Origin: Pseudoduganella violacea
Lineage (GTDB): Bacteria; Pseudomonadota; Gammaproteobacteria; Burkholderiales; Burkholderiaceae_D
Assembly (NCBI RefSeq): GCF_014191875.1
Contig: NZ_JACHXD010000002.1
Span: 372,001 to 436,000, forward strand
DNA: 64,000 nucleotides
Direction: 5' to 3'
This document shows positions 63,636 to 64,000 of this stretch, piece after piece. Below the pieces are notes generated by a model that was given only the letters and a program-made list of their open reading frames with translations, had not been told where the DNA came from and searched no databases. The first letter of the stretch is position 1. Each line of letters begins with the position of its first letter. A program made the position numbers and the translations under genes.

Positions 63636-64000
63636 GTGGACTCAAGCTATGAAATCCAGCCTGATGAGATCGAGATTCTCATCGTCGAAGACAGCCCGAC
63701 CCAGGCCGAACGCCTGCGCCGCCTGATCCAGTCGATGCGTTACGGCGCCCGCGTGGCCGCCAACGGCAAGCTGGCGCTGGAATCGATCCGCGAACGCAAA
63801 CCGCACCTGGTGCTGTCCGATATCGTGATGCCGGAGATGGACGGCTACACGCTATGCCGCACCATCAAGAACAATCCCGAGCTGCGCGACATCCCCGTCA
63901 TCCTGGTCACCTCGCTGACCGATCCCAAGGACATCATCCGCGGCATCGAATGCGGCGCCGATAACTTCATCCGCAAGCCCTATGCGGAAGACTATCTGCT
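63636..64000 (+). CDS. response regulator (cut by window end)
   Basis: Starts at GTG 63636 after AGGGAGGT (63623-63630). The visible 121 residues are a receiver domain: IEILIVEDSPTQAERL (acidic pocket), phosphoacceptor Asp in LVLSDIVMPEMDGY, switch Thr in ILVTSLTD, and Lys in NFIRKPY. The C-terminal output domain lies beyond 64000; such receivers often begin hybrid kinases or phosphodiesterases. Confidence 0.9.
   Translation, partial: MDSSYEIQPDEIEILIVEDSPTQAERLRRLIQSMRYGARVAANGKLALESIRERKPHLVLSDIVMPEMDGYTLCRTIKNNPELRDIPVILVTSLTDPKDIIRGIECGADNFIRKPYAEDYL

Overview
The window is high-GC, gene-dense DNA from a Gram-negative bacterium with an outer membrane: it has three TonB-dependent receptors, a PAAR-type secretion effector, several lipoproteins, a phasin and periplasmic hydrolases. 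Gene content and style (DUF3649/PepSY/DUF3325 iron cassette, SLC45-like sugar carrier, GHs paired with TonB receptors, many c-di-GMP and chemotaxis proteins) suggest a betaproteobacterium of the Oxalobacteraceae (Massilia/Duganella-like). This is inference; there is no rRNA in the window. No tRNA, CRISPR array, prophage or insertion sequence was recognised.

Layout. 1-9.1 kb: alpha-glucan use (GH31, MFS sugar carrier, phosphoglucomutase, GH13 amylase) followed by an M2 (ACE-like) metallopeptidase. 9.1-11.1 kb: a PAAR effector with a downstream lipoprotein, a candidate effector/immunity pair. 11.2-15.8 kb: a Fur-box-preceded siderophore receptor with the DUF3649-PepSY-DUF3325 cassette. 15.9-20.9 kb: a second glucan locus, with an oligosaccharide TonB receptor divergent from a cyclomaltodextrinase-like GH13. 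21-26 kb: chemotaxis receptor, two GNATs, cytosine deaminase, phasin. 26.2-29.8 kb: heterodimeric ABC exporter. 29.9-35.2 kb: diguanylate cyclase, small lipoprotein and a YtrA-type GntR/ABC operon.

35.1-43.8 kb is the most unusual region: a tightly packed five-gene minus-strand operon encoding a zinc-ribbon/propeller-like protein, a periplasmic vWA-like protein with a broken metal site, a three-TM protein, a 1210-residue tubulin/FtsZ-like GTPase with a C-terminal GYF_2 domain, and a zinc-ribbon membrane protein. A predicted EVE-HNH modification-dependent nuclease is encoded divergently beside it. I regard this operon as the best candidate for a poorly described system.

44.8-64 kb: Cache-like protein, M29-like aminopeptidase, LysR regulator divergent from a PhyH/TIM-barrel pair, CHASE histidine kinase with a pseudo-receiver HD-GYP protein, M4 protease with a lectin domain, an OhrR-type regulator on an apparently leaderless promoter, an M1 peptidase-DUF6702-TonB receptor operon, a 2OG-Fe dioxygenase, and the start of a response regulator cut by the window end.

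A family of ~35-nt palindromes (core GGTGTCAGGCACC) occurs as oppositely oriented pairs immediately downstream of genes at 20.9, 26.1 and 47.1 kb, with a relative at 15.8 kb; several neighbouring genes take their TGA stop from the conserved element edge.
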